NCBI GenBank assembly: GCA_902518075.1
Contig: CABYEX010000014.1
Span: forward strand, 1 to 37,872
Reading direction: 5' to 3'
Length of the DNA stretch: 37,872 nucleotides
From: Halieaceae bacterium
GTDB lineage: Bacteria; Pseudomonadota; Gammaproteobacteria; Pseudomonadales; Halieaceae
The first letter of the stretch is position 1. Every line of letters begins with the position of its first letter. The notes under the pieces are model-generated. The model made no database searches, was not told the DNA's origin, and was given only the letters and a program-made list of their open reading frames with translations. Below, piece after piece: positions 9,071 to 17,218 of the stretch. The translations under genes and the position numbers were made by a program.

Positions 9071-9085
9071 TTTTGTTTTATTACA
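9071..9085. promoter_or_regulatory. HexR-like operator between gap and hexR (hexR-proximal)
   Basis: TTTTGTTTTATTACA matches TGTARTWWWAYTACA at 13 of 15 positions, with a good right half (ATTACA) and a poor left half. It overlaps the expected -35 region of the gap promoter and may also serve hexR autoregulation. Confidence 0.5.
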
Positions 9086-9193
9086 TAATATCGGGTTAGA
9101 CTCGTGATCGTTCAGGGGGTGCCCGGTGAACGCGCGTAGCGGGCATGGGGTCACTAATTGTGCGAAAAAGGGGCAGTTAAGTCGTTTCAAGTG

Positions 9194-10054
9194 ATGAGTC
9201 AGGAACCGAATCTTCTGTCAGAGCTCAATGCGGCATTGCCGCTTTTGAACAAATCCGAGACCAAAGTCGCCAACGCGATTCTGGAAGACCCAGAGGCGGC
9301 GACGCGTTCAAGTATCGCAGTACTCGCGGCAGCGGCCAACGTGAGTGAACCCAGCGTGAACCGTTTCTGTAAGCGATTTGGTGCCACCGGCTTCCCCGAC
9401 TTCAAGTTGAGGCTTGCGCGATCCCTGGTTTCGGGCGTGCGGTACATCAGCCGTGCCGTTGAAATGGGCGATGATATTGAGACTTACCCCAGGAAGCTTT
9501 TTGACAACACCATCACGGCTTTGATTCTCGCCCGGGATCAGCTGCCACTCGAAGCGATAGAACGTGCTGTGGACTATCTTGCACAGGCCAAACACATTTA
9601 CTTTTTGGGGTTGGGTACATCGGCTGCTGTTGCAATTGATGCTGAGCACAAATTTTTTCGTTTTAAAGTGCCGGTGACAACCTGCACAGACCCCTTGATG
9701 CATCGCATGCTTGCGGCAGGCGGTGGCGTTGGAGATGTCTTTTTCTTCATCTCCCACACGGGACGCACCGAGATCTTAGTGGAAACTGCAGAGCTAGCCC
9801 GCACGACGGAAGCTTCCGTGGTATCGCTGACCGCAGAAGGTTCCCCGTTGGCGGAGGCAAGTCACCTCAGCATCGGGCTCAGCGTTGCAGAGAATACCGA
9901 AGAGTACCTCCCAATGACTTCGCGCATCGTGCAACTCGCGGTGCTGGACGTTTTGGCGACGGGGATGACTTTGCGTCGGGGTGAGGGCATCTTGCCTCAC
10001 TTGGCGCGTATTAAAGACAGTTTGAAGTCGACGCGATTTCCTGCGGGGGACTGA
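9194..10054 (+). CDS. hexR: HexR-type transcriptional regulator (RpiR family, HTH + SIS)
   Basis: The 286-residue protein has an N-terminal RpiR-type helix-turn-helix (about 15-75, including SETKVANAIL and NVSEPSVNRFCKRFG) and a C-terminal SIS sugar-phosphate domain (FLGLGTSAAVAIDAEHK and ISHTGRTEI). In gammaproteobacteria HexR senses KDPG and controls ED and gap genes. ATG 9194 gives the usual family length; the frame also allows TTG 9158 or GTG 9191, and an AGGGG at 9169-9173 is badly spaced for ATG 9194, so the start is uncertain. It is divergent from gap and followed 33 bases later by ppc, which it probably shares a transcript with. HexR-like sites at edd and gap/hexR support the assignment over other RpiR regulators. 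Confidence 0.9.
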   Translation: MSQEPNLLSELNAALPLLNKSETKVANAILEDPEAATRSSIAVLAAAANVSEPSVNRFCKRFGATGFPDFKLRLARSLVSGVRYISRAVEMGDDIETYPRKLFDNTITALILARDQLPLEAIERAVDYLAQAKHIYFLGLGTSAAVAIDAEHKFFRFKVPVTTCTDPLMHRMLAAGGGVGDVFFFISHTGRTEILVETAELARTTEASVVSLTAEGSPLAEASHLSIGLSVAENTEEYLPMTSRIVQLAVLDVLATGMTLRRGEGILPHLARIKDSLKSTRFPAGD

Positions 10055-10087
10055 CGCGTGCTTTCTGTTACAACCTGAGGAAAAATC

Positions 10088-12703
10088 ATGGTCGAAGCGG
10101 TCGATACCGCTCCGCTGCGCGCACATGTGCGTTTGCTGGGTGACATGTTGGGCAAGATTATCCGGGAGAATGCGGGCGAGGCACTGTTTGAGCGTGTCGA
10201 GCAGATTCGACTGAGCTCCAAAGCAGCACAAGACAGTGACACTTGGGAGGCATTGGATCAGCTACTCGCATCTCTTGAGGAGCAAGAGTTTTTGATCATT
10301 GCGAGGGCGTTCAGTCAGTTCCTGAACCTCGCCAACATCGCGGATCAACAACACACCACGTCGGTTCATACTGAGGCGCATTTCTCAGCCAGCTCCACCC
10401 TTCAGAGCACCCTTCGGGTGCTGGAAACCAAAGCGAAAGACACCGATATTCAGGATGCAATTGAGAAGATGAATATCGATCTGGTGTTGACGGCGCACCC
10501 CACTGAGATTACTCGCAGGACATTGATTCACAAGCACCGTGCACTAAGCGATTGTCTTGCGACGCTCGACAGTGCCGCGTTGACCGACATGTCCAGACAG
10601 CAGACCCAGCGCCGCATCGCTGAGTTGATTTCGCAGATCTGGCACACCGAAGATTTTAGAACCGATCGTCCGACCCCCGTGGATGAAGCTCGCTGGGGTT
10701 TTGCCGTGATTGAAAATTCTTTGTGGGATGCCGTGCCGCAATTTCTCCGTCAGGTCGATCATGTTTGTGACACCTATTCCTTGGAGCTGCCGTCCTCCGA
10801 TTGGTCACCGATCAAAATCTCCAGCTGGATCGGGGGTGATCGAGATGGGAACCCCAATGTCACGAGCGCGGTCACGCGCGAAGTACTGCTGTTAGCGCAA
10901 TGGCAGGCCTGCGAATTATTCAGTCACGACGTCGCGTTTTTGCACGAGGAGCTCTCCGCCACCGCGGCCACTACTGAATTGAGAGCTCGGGTGCCCGATG
11001 TGCGGGAACCCTATCGGGCTGCCCTCAAGCCGCTCCTGAATACACTTCGGGAGCAGCGACAAAGACTGGAGAGTGCGCTGAATCGTGGCGCCGTTGCGCC
11101 AGAGCCAATGGCGCCGGTTGATTTACTCGAGCCGCTGCAAGCATGTTTTGACAGCCTGATGGCGTGCGGGCTCATAGAAATGGCCCGCGGCGCGCTGCAA
11201 GACACCCTGCGTCGTGCCCACTGTTTTGGGCCGCACCTGATTCAACTCGATATCCGTCAGGAAAGTGGCCGTCACCGGTCGATACTCACCGCGATCACGC
11301 AGATGCTGGAGATCGGTGACTACAGCGCGTGGCCCGAGTCCCAGCGCGTGAATTGGTTGCAGCATGAGTTAAGCAGTCCCAGACCCCTCATACCGTGGGA
11401 CAGCCCCTTTGATGCAGACGACCGCGAAGTGCTAGACACCTTTAAAGTGATCTCGACGACACCGCCAGAGGCACTAGGTGTTTATGTGATCTCGATGGCA
11501 TCGACGCCATCAGATGTTCTGGCAGTGCAGTTGCTCCTCAAGTCAACGGGCTGCTCGGAACGGATCCAGGTGGTCCCGCTGTTTGAGACCTTGGCCGATT
11601 TGGACAACGCAGCGCCAGTGGTGAATAGCTTGCTGGAAGATCCCGCCTATCGCGCCAGAATTGAGAAACAACTTATGGTGATGATTGGCTACTCCGACAG
11701 CGCAAAGGATGCGGGGATGTTGGCGGCGGGGTGGGCACAATATCAAGCCCAGGAGGCCTTGGTAGAAACTTGTAAGCGACACGATGTCGCACTGACGCTG
11801 TTCCACGGTCGTGGCGGCACCATTGGCCGCGGAGGCGCGCCTGCGCACCAAGCCTTACTCTCTCAGCCGCCCGGCACTTTGGCCCAGGGTCTGCGGGTGA
11901 CTGAGCAAGGAGAAATGATTCGCACCAAGCTAGGTATGACTCCGCTGGCGGTCAATACTTTGGGTCAGTATGCGAGTGCAATCCTGCAGGCCAACCTGTT
12001 GCCGCCACCGGAGCCCACCGATAGCTGGCGCGCCCTGATGGATCAGCTTGCAACACAATCCTGCAATGTTTACCGGCGCTGGGTTCGTGAGGACCCTCAG
12101 TTCGTGCTTTTTTTCAGACAGGCAACGCCCGAACAGGAGCTAGCCGCGCTGCCTCTGGGGTCACGACCGGCGCGCCGCAAATCAGATGGCGGGATAGAAA
12201 GTTTGCGGGCCATTCCCTGGATTTTTGCTTGGATGCAAAACCGTCTGATGCTGCCGGCCTGGCTGGGAGCGGGGGAGGCGTTGCAGGTTGTTTTGGATGA
12301 AGGAAAGCTGCAGCTCCTGCAGGACATGGTTCAGGAGTGGCCATTTTTCCGTGCGCGGTTATCGATGCTTGAGATGGTGTTCGCAAAGTCAGATCACACA
12401 CTCTCTGCACACTATGATCAGTTGCTTGTGGAGCCCGATTTGGCGCCGGTTGGCGAGCGGCTTCGGCGCCAGTTACAGCAAGACATTCATACCCTGTTGA
12501 TGATTATCGGCAACACGGAGCTGCTTGCTCACGATGCCTGGGCTCAGCAGTCGATAGGTTTGCGTAATATCTACACCGCCCCGCTGAATCTGTTGCAAGC
12601 CGAGCTCCTGCGGAGAGTGCGCGCAGAAAGTAAGACCGATATTCAGCAGGCGCTGATGGTGACCATGGCGGGTATCGCTGCAGGGATGCGTAATACCGGA
12701 TAG
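10088..12703 (+). CDS. ppc: Phosphoenolpyruvate carboxylase
   Basis: This 871-residue enzyme adds bicarbonate to PEP to form oxaloacetate, the main anaplerotic reaction. Motifs seen in order: LVLTAHPTEITRRT near residue 136 (catalytic His), GGDRDGNPNVT near 251, MIGYSDSAKDAG near 535, FHGRGGTIGRGGAP near 575, and the C-terminal AAGMRNTG typical of bacterial PEPC. A GAGG ribosome-binding site lies eight bases before ATG 10088. The gene is 33 bases after hexR, pointing to one transcript and control with sugar catabolism. In aerobic anoxygenic phototrophs, which lack the Calvin cycle, PEPC accounts for much CO2 uptake, so its position between ED genes and the photosynthesis cluster is notable. 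Confidence 0.97.
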   Translation: MVEAVDTAPLRAHVRLLGDMLGKIIRENAGEALFERVEQIRLSSKAAQDSDTWEALDQLLASLEEQEFLIIARAFSQFLNLANIADQQHTTSVHTEAHFSASSTLQSTLRVLETKAKDTDIQDAIEKMNIDLVLTAHPTEITRRTLIHKHRALSDCLATLDSAALTDMSRQQTQRRIAELISQIWHTEDFRTDRPTPVDEARWGFAVIENSLWDAVPQFLRQVDHVCDTYSLELPSSDWSPIKISSWIGGDRDGNPNVTSAVTREVLLLAQWQACELFSHDVAFLHEELSATAATTELRARVPDVREPYRAALKPLLNTLREQRQRLESALNRGAVAPEPMAPVDLLEPLQACFDSLMACGLIEMARGALQDTLRRAHCFGPHLIQLDIRQESGRHRSILTAITQMLEIGDYSAWPESQRVNWLQHELSSPRPLIPWDSPFDADDREVLDTFKVISTTPPEALGVYVISMASTPSDVLAVQLLLKSTGCSERIQVVPLFETLADLDNAAPVVNSLLEDPAYRARIEKQLMVMIGYSDSAKDAGMLAAGWAQYQAQEALVETCKRHDVALTLFHGRGGTIGRGGAPAHQALLSQPPGTLAQGLRVTEQGEMIRTKLGMTPLAVNTLGQYASAILQANLLPPPEPTDSWRALMDQLATQSCNVYRRWVREDPQFVLFFRQATPEQELAALPLGSRPARRKSDGGIESLRAIPWIFAWMQNRLMLPAWLGAGEALQVVLDEGKLQLLQDMVQEWPFFRARLSMLEMVFAKSDHTLSAHYDQLLVEPDLAPVGERLRRQLQQDIHTLLMIIGNTELLAHDAWAQQSIGLRNIYTAPLNLLQAELLRRVRAESKTDIQQALMVTMAGIAAGMRNTG

Positions 12704-12751
12704 GTGGGCTGTCTGCTGCGACGGGTTTGTTGAATGTGGATTTAGCGAGGG

Positions 12752-14344
12752 CTAATTACCAGAAAGACTGTCCTGCCAGAGGTCGTAAACCAACGCGCAG
12801 AGCATAAACAGCATCGCCGCCGAAAACGGCAGCGCGCCGATAATCATCACTGAGCGAAGCGCGTCCATCCCACCGGCAAACAGCAAAGTAATAATCACCA
12901 GAGCCAGCAATACGCTCCAGAGGACGATATGCCTGGGGCGTATGCCATCTGTCGCGCCACCGGAGACGATGGTGTTGATCACCAACACTGCCGAATCGGC
13001 GGAGGTGACCAGATAGGTAATGAGTAGCAAGACGCACAGGGTTGCCACCGGTAGCACCCAGTCCGCGGCAAACAGGTTCTCGACGGTGGCAAACAATTGC
13101 GCCGACAATTCGGCGCCGAGAATGGTGCCCTCTGCAGTCCCAGAGAGTTCGAGGTCGAGCGCGGTGCCGCCGACGATACAGAACCAGGCGAAACACATCA
13201 TGGCGGGGAGTAATATGGCGCCCACCACGTATTCGCGAATCGTCCGGCCCTGCGACACTCGGGCCAGAAACAGCCCCACGAAGGGCGTAAAAGCGATCCA
13301 CCACGCCCAATAGAAGATCGTCCACGCAGACTGCCAATCACTGAGCGCCTGCGCCGTCGGTGTGTCTCCGCCATCCCAGATCGTGACCGACATCGCCGGT
13401 ATCGCCCGGAAATATTCCGTTAACCCGACCACAAACATCTCGCCGGCAAAGGCGGTGGCACCAAACACAATAAAGATCACCAATAGTAGCCAAGACAGCG
13501 CCATGTTGAGATTCGAGAGCCAGCGGATCCCGCGACCGATGCCTGACAAGGCTGAGAGCATGGCAGCGAGCGTCAGCAAGATCACCGCCAGCAATAGGGC
13601 TATGAGGCTTGGCTTGCCATCTTTGACCAACCATTCCCAGCCCGTGATTTGATGCATGCCGAATGTGAGCTGGTTGACGCCATAACCGATGGTGACGCCG
13701 ATACCGATAATCGTCGCCAATATAGCGGCCGCATCGACAACCGCGCCGACGCGTCGCGCGGTTTCGGGGCTCAGCACTGCGGTGAACGGGGACCGGATCG
13801 TGAGCGGCATGTCCCGGCGGTAGGCAAAGTAAGCGAGAGACATGCCAACGATCGCGTAGCAACCCCATGGCGTCAGACCGTAGTGGAGAAGTGTCCACTT
13901 GTAGGCCGCCGCAAGGTTGTCACGCTCCAATGCCGAGGTGGCACCCATGATGACATCGGGATTATTGGCAAAGTGTGAGAGCGGCTCGGCGGTGGAGTAG
14001 GTCAGCATGCCCACCCCGATACCGGCGCCAAACATCATCGAGAACCAGGCAAAGCGGCTGAATTCTGGCCTCGCGTGATCAGCGCCCAGACGAATGCTGC
14101 CTGTACGGGGCACAAGCGCAAGCACGAGGCTCATCACCATAAAGACGGCAGAGGCATAAACATACCAGCCGCGGAAATAGCCGATCGTGCCGGACTGGAT
14201 GTCCATCAGAATCGTGCCGGCGTCGCTGGAGAGGGACGCCCACAGCACTAGGCTGATAACGATGACTTTAACGGCGATTGCCACCCAGCGGTTCTGGCCG
14301 GCATAGAACCCGGTGCTGTCGACCCGGGTGATGGACTCTGGCAT
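12752..14344 (-). CDS. BCCT-family transporter (betaine/choline/carnitine type)
   Basis: The 530-residue membrane protein has about 12 helices and clear BCCT signatures: GAGIGVGMLTYSTAEPLSHF near residue 105 and the tryptophan-rich SAWTIFYWAWWIAFTPF near residue 340 followed by GLFLARVSQGRTIREYV. Family members take up quaternary ammonium or sulfonium compounds (glycine betaine, choline, carnitine, DMSP) by Na+ or H+ symport. The substrate here cannot be read. Its ATG shares one base with the stop of the upstream 848-residue DUF305 gene (TGATG on the minus strand), so translation is probably coupled. It converges on ppc with 48 bases between and no obvious terminator hairpin there. Confidence 0.93.
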   Translation of the reverse strand: MPESITRVDSTGFYAGQNRWVAIAVKVIVISLVLWASLSSDAGTILMDIQSGTIGYFRGWYVYASAVFMVMSLVLALVPRTGSIRLGADHARPEFSRFAWFSMMFGAGIGVGMLTYSTAEPLSHFANNPDVIMGATSALERDNLAAAYKWTLLHYGLTPWGCYAIVGMSLAYFAYRRDMPLTIRSPFTAVLSPETARRVGAVVDAAAILATIIGIGVTIGYGVNQLTFGMHQITGWEWLVKDGKPSLIALLLAVILLTLAAMLSALSGIGRGIRWLSNLNMALSWLLLVIFIVFGATAFAGEMFVVGLTEYFRAIPAMSVTIWDGGDTPTAQALSDWQSAWTIFYWAWWIAFTPFVGLFLARVSQGRTIREYVVGAILLPAMMCFAWFCIVGGTALDLELSGTAEGTILGAELSAQLFATVENLFAADWVLPVATLCVLLLITYLVTSADSAVLVINTIVSGGATDGIRPRHIVLWSVLLALVIITLLFAGGMDALRSVMIIGALPFSAAMLFMLCALVYDLWQDSLSGN

Positions 14345-16890
14345 CAGGTCTCCCGGGGAACGGCCTGACTGATGAGCCGGGTGGGTGGCCCCACCGACAG
14401 TCTGTGGCTGATCGTGCGCAAACTGTCTCGTAACGCGGTTGCGCCAGAGAGCTCCGATAAATCAGCCCAGTCAGCTAACGACGCCGCGAGCGTCGTGTCC
14501 TGCCCCTTGTTTTTTAATATTGTGTCTGCGGCATGGAGTGTCTCATAAAGCGCGGCCAGCGTCTGATGTTGCTCTGGATGGCCGCGCAACCACTGATCCA
14601 GATAAGCAAGGCTGACTGTGGGCTCCGACGGCCAGGTGACGGGAAATTGTTGCTGCGGATTGAATAGCCGGCCCTGATTGGCCAACTCGGCCGCGGCGAT
14701 TTCATTGGCGCTGAGGTGCTCGCTGGGTGTGAGAGCGAACACGTCAATACCGCGGATGATCTCGGTGCCATATATCCGCCCTTGATACCAATAGGTCGAC
14801 CAGTAGCCGCCGGTGACAAGATCGGTATCATCGATCGGGCCGCGATCAAAGTAGGCGATCTCGATGGGGTTGGCGGAGTCGGTGAAGTCGATGATTGAGA
14901 GCCCGCCCTGATACCAGGCCTGCACGAAAATATCTCTGCCGGGCACCGGAATAATCGATCCATTGTGCGCGACACAGTTCTCTGTTTCTCCCTGGGGTGC
15001 GGGCATCTTGAAATGACTGCGGAAGGCCAGTTTGCCGTCAACGATGTCATAGATGGCATCCGCGCCCCATGTGAGGGGATCGTAGGCCCGACATCTCGGG
15101 CGGGTGCCTCCCCCCCATTCATCGGTAAAGAGCACCTTAGTACCATCATTATTGAAGGTCGCGCTGTGCCAATAGGCGAAGCCCGAGTCACTCACCGCAT
15201 CGATGCGCTCGGGTGCTCTGGGGTCCTTGATGTCGAACAGAATCCCGTTACCTGAACAGGCCCCGGCAGCGAGATTGAGGCTCGGGAAAACCGTGATGTC
15301 ATGGCACTGGTCAGTCCGGTAGGTTTCCTGCGTGTTTTCTCCGTGATCGCCGCCGCGCCAGAGCCCGGCCAGTGCACCGGTCTCCGGGTCGGCGAATACG
15401 GTGGGGCTGTCGATAATGCGCGATGCTGCGGGGTTATCCACTGGTATTTCGATCACATCAATCCGAAACAAGGCGGTGCGATCATCTCCGGGTGATTCGT
15501 CAAAGCACCCGGGCAGTTCCTCCTCATCGCGAACCCGGGAGATACCCGAGTTGTAGACAATTAACTTGCCGTCGGCGTCGGGCCCGGACACTACGGAGTG
15601 GGTGTGAGAGCCACGACAGGTTTGCACGGCACCGACTTGCTTGGGCCGGGTCAGATCGGAAATATCAAAAATACGCAGGCCACGAAAACGCTCTTCGCTG
15701 ATTTCGTCCGTGACACCCTCCAGGCCGCAGTCAACGCGGCCGCGTGTCTCCTCAACGGACATGATGAGCAGGTCGTCTACGATCGAGACGTCGCCTTGAC
15801 CGCCTGGGCACACGACAGACGCGGTCAGGTCCGGTTGGCCGTCGTCCCCCAAAGCGTAAATATTGAAGCCGTGATAACTGCCCGCGACCATGATGTCGTC
15901 CCGAAAAGCGACGTCTGTATTGGAAAAACTCAGCAGGGGCGAGCGGGGATCGGGTTTATCGTCGGCTTCAGTCTCATCGTCTTCGGAGGCGTGCTCTTCG
16001 GTTTTTGCCATAGCCTGTGTGAGCATGTCATGGGAGACGTCAACGTGTCCCTCGCCAAGTTGATGAGTGTGGGTCTGTTGCTCATCGGCGACTGTCTGAC
16101 TCATCGCTATTTTGACTTTCGTTGGCAGAAAGCGCTCAGGGGGCAGCTCAGCGGGATTGGCGGGGTCGTAGAAACCCGGGGGTTTGGTGAGGGCCGCCAC
16201 TTTGCGGAGATTCCAGATGGCCTCTTCGGCATCGTAAAGACCTGCAGCGAGACTGGCCCGCGGGTCGTCCGACAGACCCAGCGACAAGCCGTGCATGATC
16301 TCAATTTCTTTCGACTGATCGTTGGTGACATCTGTCGTGAACTCGAAAAGCGTTGGGTCGTAGGCGGTACCCGGCTGTTCTATGAGCGCCTCGACCATAT
16401 CGATCGCGCCCTCATGGTGGGCAATCATCAGTGACAAGAACTGACGATCAAACGCCACACCGGAGGCAGAAGCCAACGCATCTATCTGCGCTTCGGTTGC
16501 CATGCCTTTCATCGTATGGTGATCACCGCGCGCGTCGTTTTGGTCGACCGATTCGCCGCGGCTGCTGAGCCACTCTTCCATGAAGGCGATTTCGTCTCCC
16601 TGTGCGGCCTCAATCTTGCCGGCGATCTCGAGAAGCTCCGGTGAGTTGGTGCGATCGGGTGCCAGTCGAGACATCTCCAGTGCTTGCTGGTGGTGCGGAA
16701 TCATGTCCCGCATAAATTGGGCATCACTCGCTGTGTAGCGGGTATCTGCGACTTCAACTGCTTCCTCGGCGGAGAGTTCGCGTGGGAGTTCGCCGGGCGC
16801 ACCGGGTTGGATGATGGGACTATTCGAGAGGACAGGAAAGGCAATCAACGTCAGTGCCAATCCCGGCAACAACGTGTGGGACAGTTTCAT
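14344..16890 (-). CDS. Exported DUF305 + LVIVD-type beta-propeller protein
   Basis: This is an 848-residue protein of unknown function. A hydrophobic N-terminus (about 5-22) looks like a signal peptide, so it should be periplasmic or secreted. Residues about 52-205 hold two DUF305-like halves, each with a paired His (RDMIPHHQQALEMSRL at 61-76; SLMIAHHEGAIDMVEAL around 153-169). An acidic linker follows (about 295-320), then a long region with LVIVD-like propeller blades (LRIFDISDLTRPKQVG, ILFDIKDPRAPERID, LSIIDFTDSANPIEIA). Conserved-looking His/Cys spots (SHTHS, QCHDI, WHSATF, CVAHNG) suggest metal binding. ATG 16890 was chosen because it precedes the signal peptide; the frame is open to a TTG at 16923. 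No clear ribosome-binding site. Coupled to the BCCT gene. A metal-storage, oxidase or binding role is speculation. Confidence 0.75.
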   Translation of the reverse strand: MKLSHTLLPGLALTLIAFPVLSNSPIIQPGAPGELPRELSAEEAVEVADTRYTASDAQFMRDMIPHHQQALEMSRLAPDRTNSPELLEIAGKIEAAQGDEIAFMEEWLSSRGESVDQNDARGDHHTMKGMATEAQIDALASASGVAFDRQFLSLMIAHHEGAIDMVEALIEQPGTAYDPTLFEFTTDVTNDQSKEIEIMHGLSLGLSDDPRASLAAGLYDAEEAIWNLRKVAALTKPPGFYDPANPAELPPERFLPTKVKIAMSQTVADEQQTHTHQLGEGHVDVSHDMLTQAMAKTEEHASEDDETEADDKPDPRSPLLSFSNTDVAFRDDIMVAGSYHGFNIYALGDDGQPDLTASVVCPGGQGDVSIVDDLLIMSVEETRGRVDCGLEGVTDEISEERFRGLRIFDISDLTRPKQVGAVQTCRGSHTHSVVSGPDADGKLIVYNSGISRVRDEEELPGCFDESPGDDRTALFRIDVIEIPVDNPAASRIIDSPTVFADPETGALAGLWRGGDHGENTQETYRTDQCHDITVFPSLNLAAGACSGNGILFDIKDPRAPERIDAVSDSGFAYWHSATFNNDGTKVLFTDEWGGGTRPRCRAYDPLTWGADAIYDIVDGKLAFRSHFKMPAPQGETENCVAHNGSIIPVPGRDIFVQAWYQGGLSIIDFTDSANPIEIAYFDRGPIDDTDLVTGGYWSTYWYQGRIYGTEIIRGIDVFALTPSEHLSANEIAAAELANQGRLFNPQQQFPVTWPSEPTVSLAYLDQWLRGHPEQHQTLAALYETLHAADTILKNKGQDTTLAASLADWADLSELSGATALRDSLRTISHRLSVGPPTRLISQAVPRET

Positions 16891-16948
16891 AGGAGTTAAA
16901 GGTTTGAATCGGATGGCGAGCAATCTAGCAGATTATCGTCAGCGTCGC

Positions 16949-17215
16949 TCAGAAGTCTCGCAGGAAAGTTCGTAAATCTGCGGCGTGGGCGAGGCCTGCG
17001 GTGCCGAGCGTGGCGGCCACCATCATGGGTGGTGCGCCGGTTAGTGCCAGCTTCATAGCAAGTAGTAGCAGAGCGCCCGACATCAGGTGCAGTAGTATAG
17101 GTGGTGCCCCTGATGCGCCGGCGCGGCGGTGATGCCAGAGCAACCAGAAGGCCTCAAGGGCCATACCCAGCAGGATGATATCGACCAGCCGGGGAATAGA
17201 CAGCCAGTCAGGCAT
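16949..17215 (-). CDS. Small membrane protein downstream of bchP (unknown function)
   Basis: The 88-residue protein has three likely membrane helices (about residues 9-27, 42-60 and 63-77) separated by a basic HHRRAG loop. I do not recognise a named family. Its ATG is three bases after the bchP stop, so it belongs to the bchG-orf428-bchP transcript and probably serves pigment or photosynthetic membrane assembly. The spacing and the codon use fit a real gene. The DUF305 gene starts 58 bases further on, and read-through into it is possible, since I see no terminator. Confidence 0.7.
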   Translation of the reverse strand: MPDWLSIPRLVDIILLGMALEAFWLLWHHRRAGASGAPPILLHLMSGALLLLAMKLALTGAPPMMVAATLGTAGLAHAADLRTFLRDF

Positions 17216-17218
17216 GAA

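Noticed and set aside
12704..12751. Terminator between convergent ppc and BCCT genes
   Set aside because: No stem of useful length was found in these 48 bases.
15598..16434. Long open frame of 278 codons on the plus strand opposite the DUF305 gene
   Set aside because: It is antisense to a well supported gene with signal peptide and domains, has no recognisable motifs and no ribosome-binding site that stands out.
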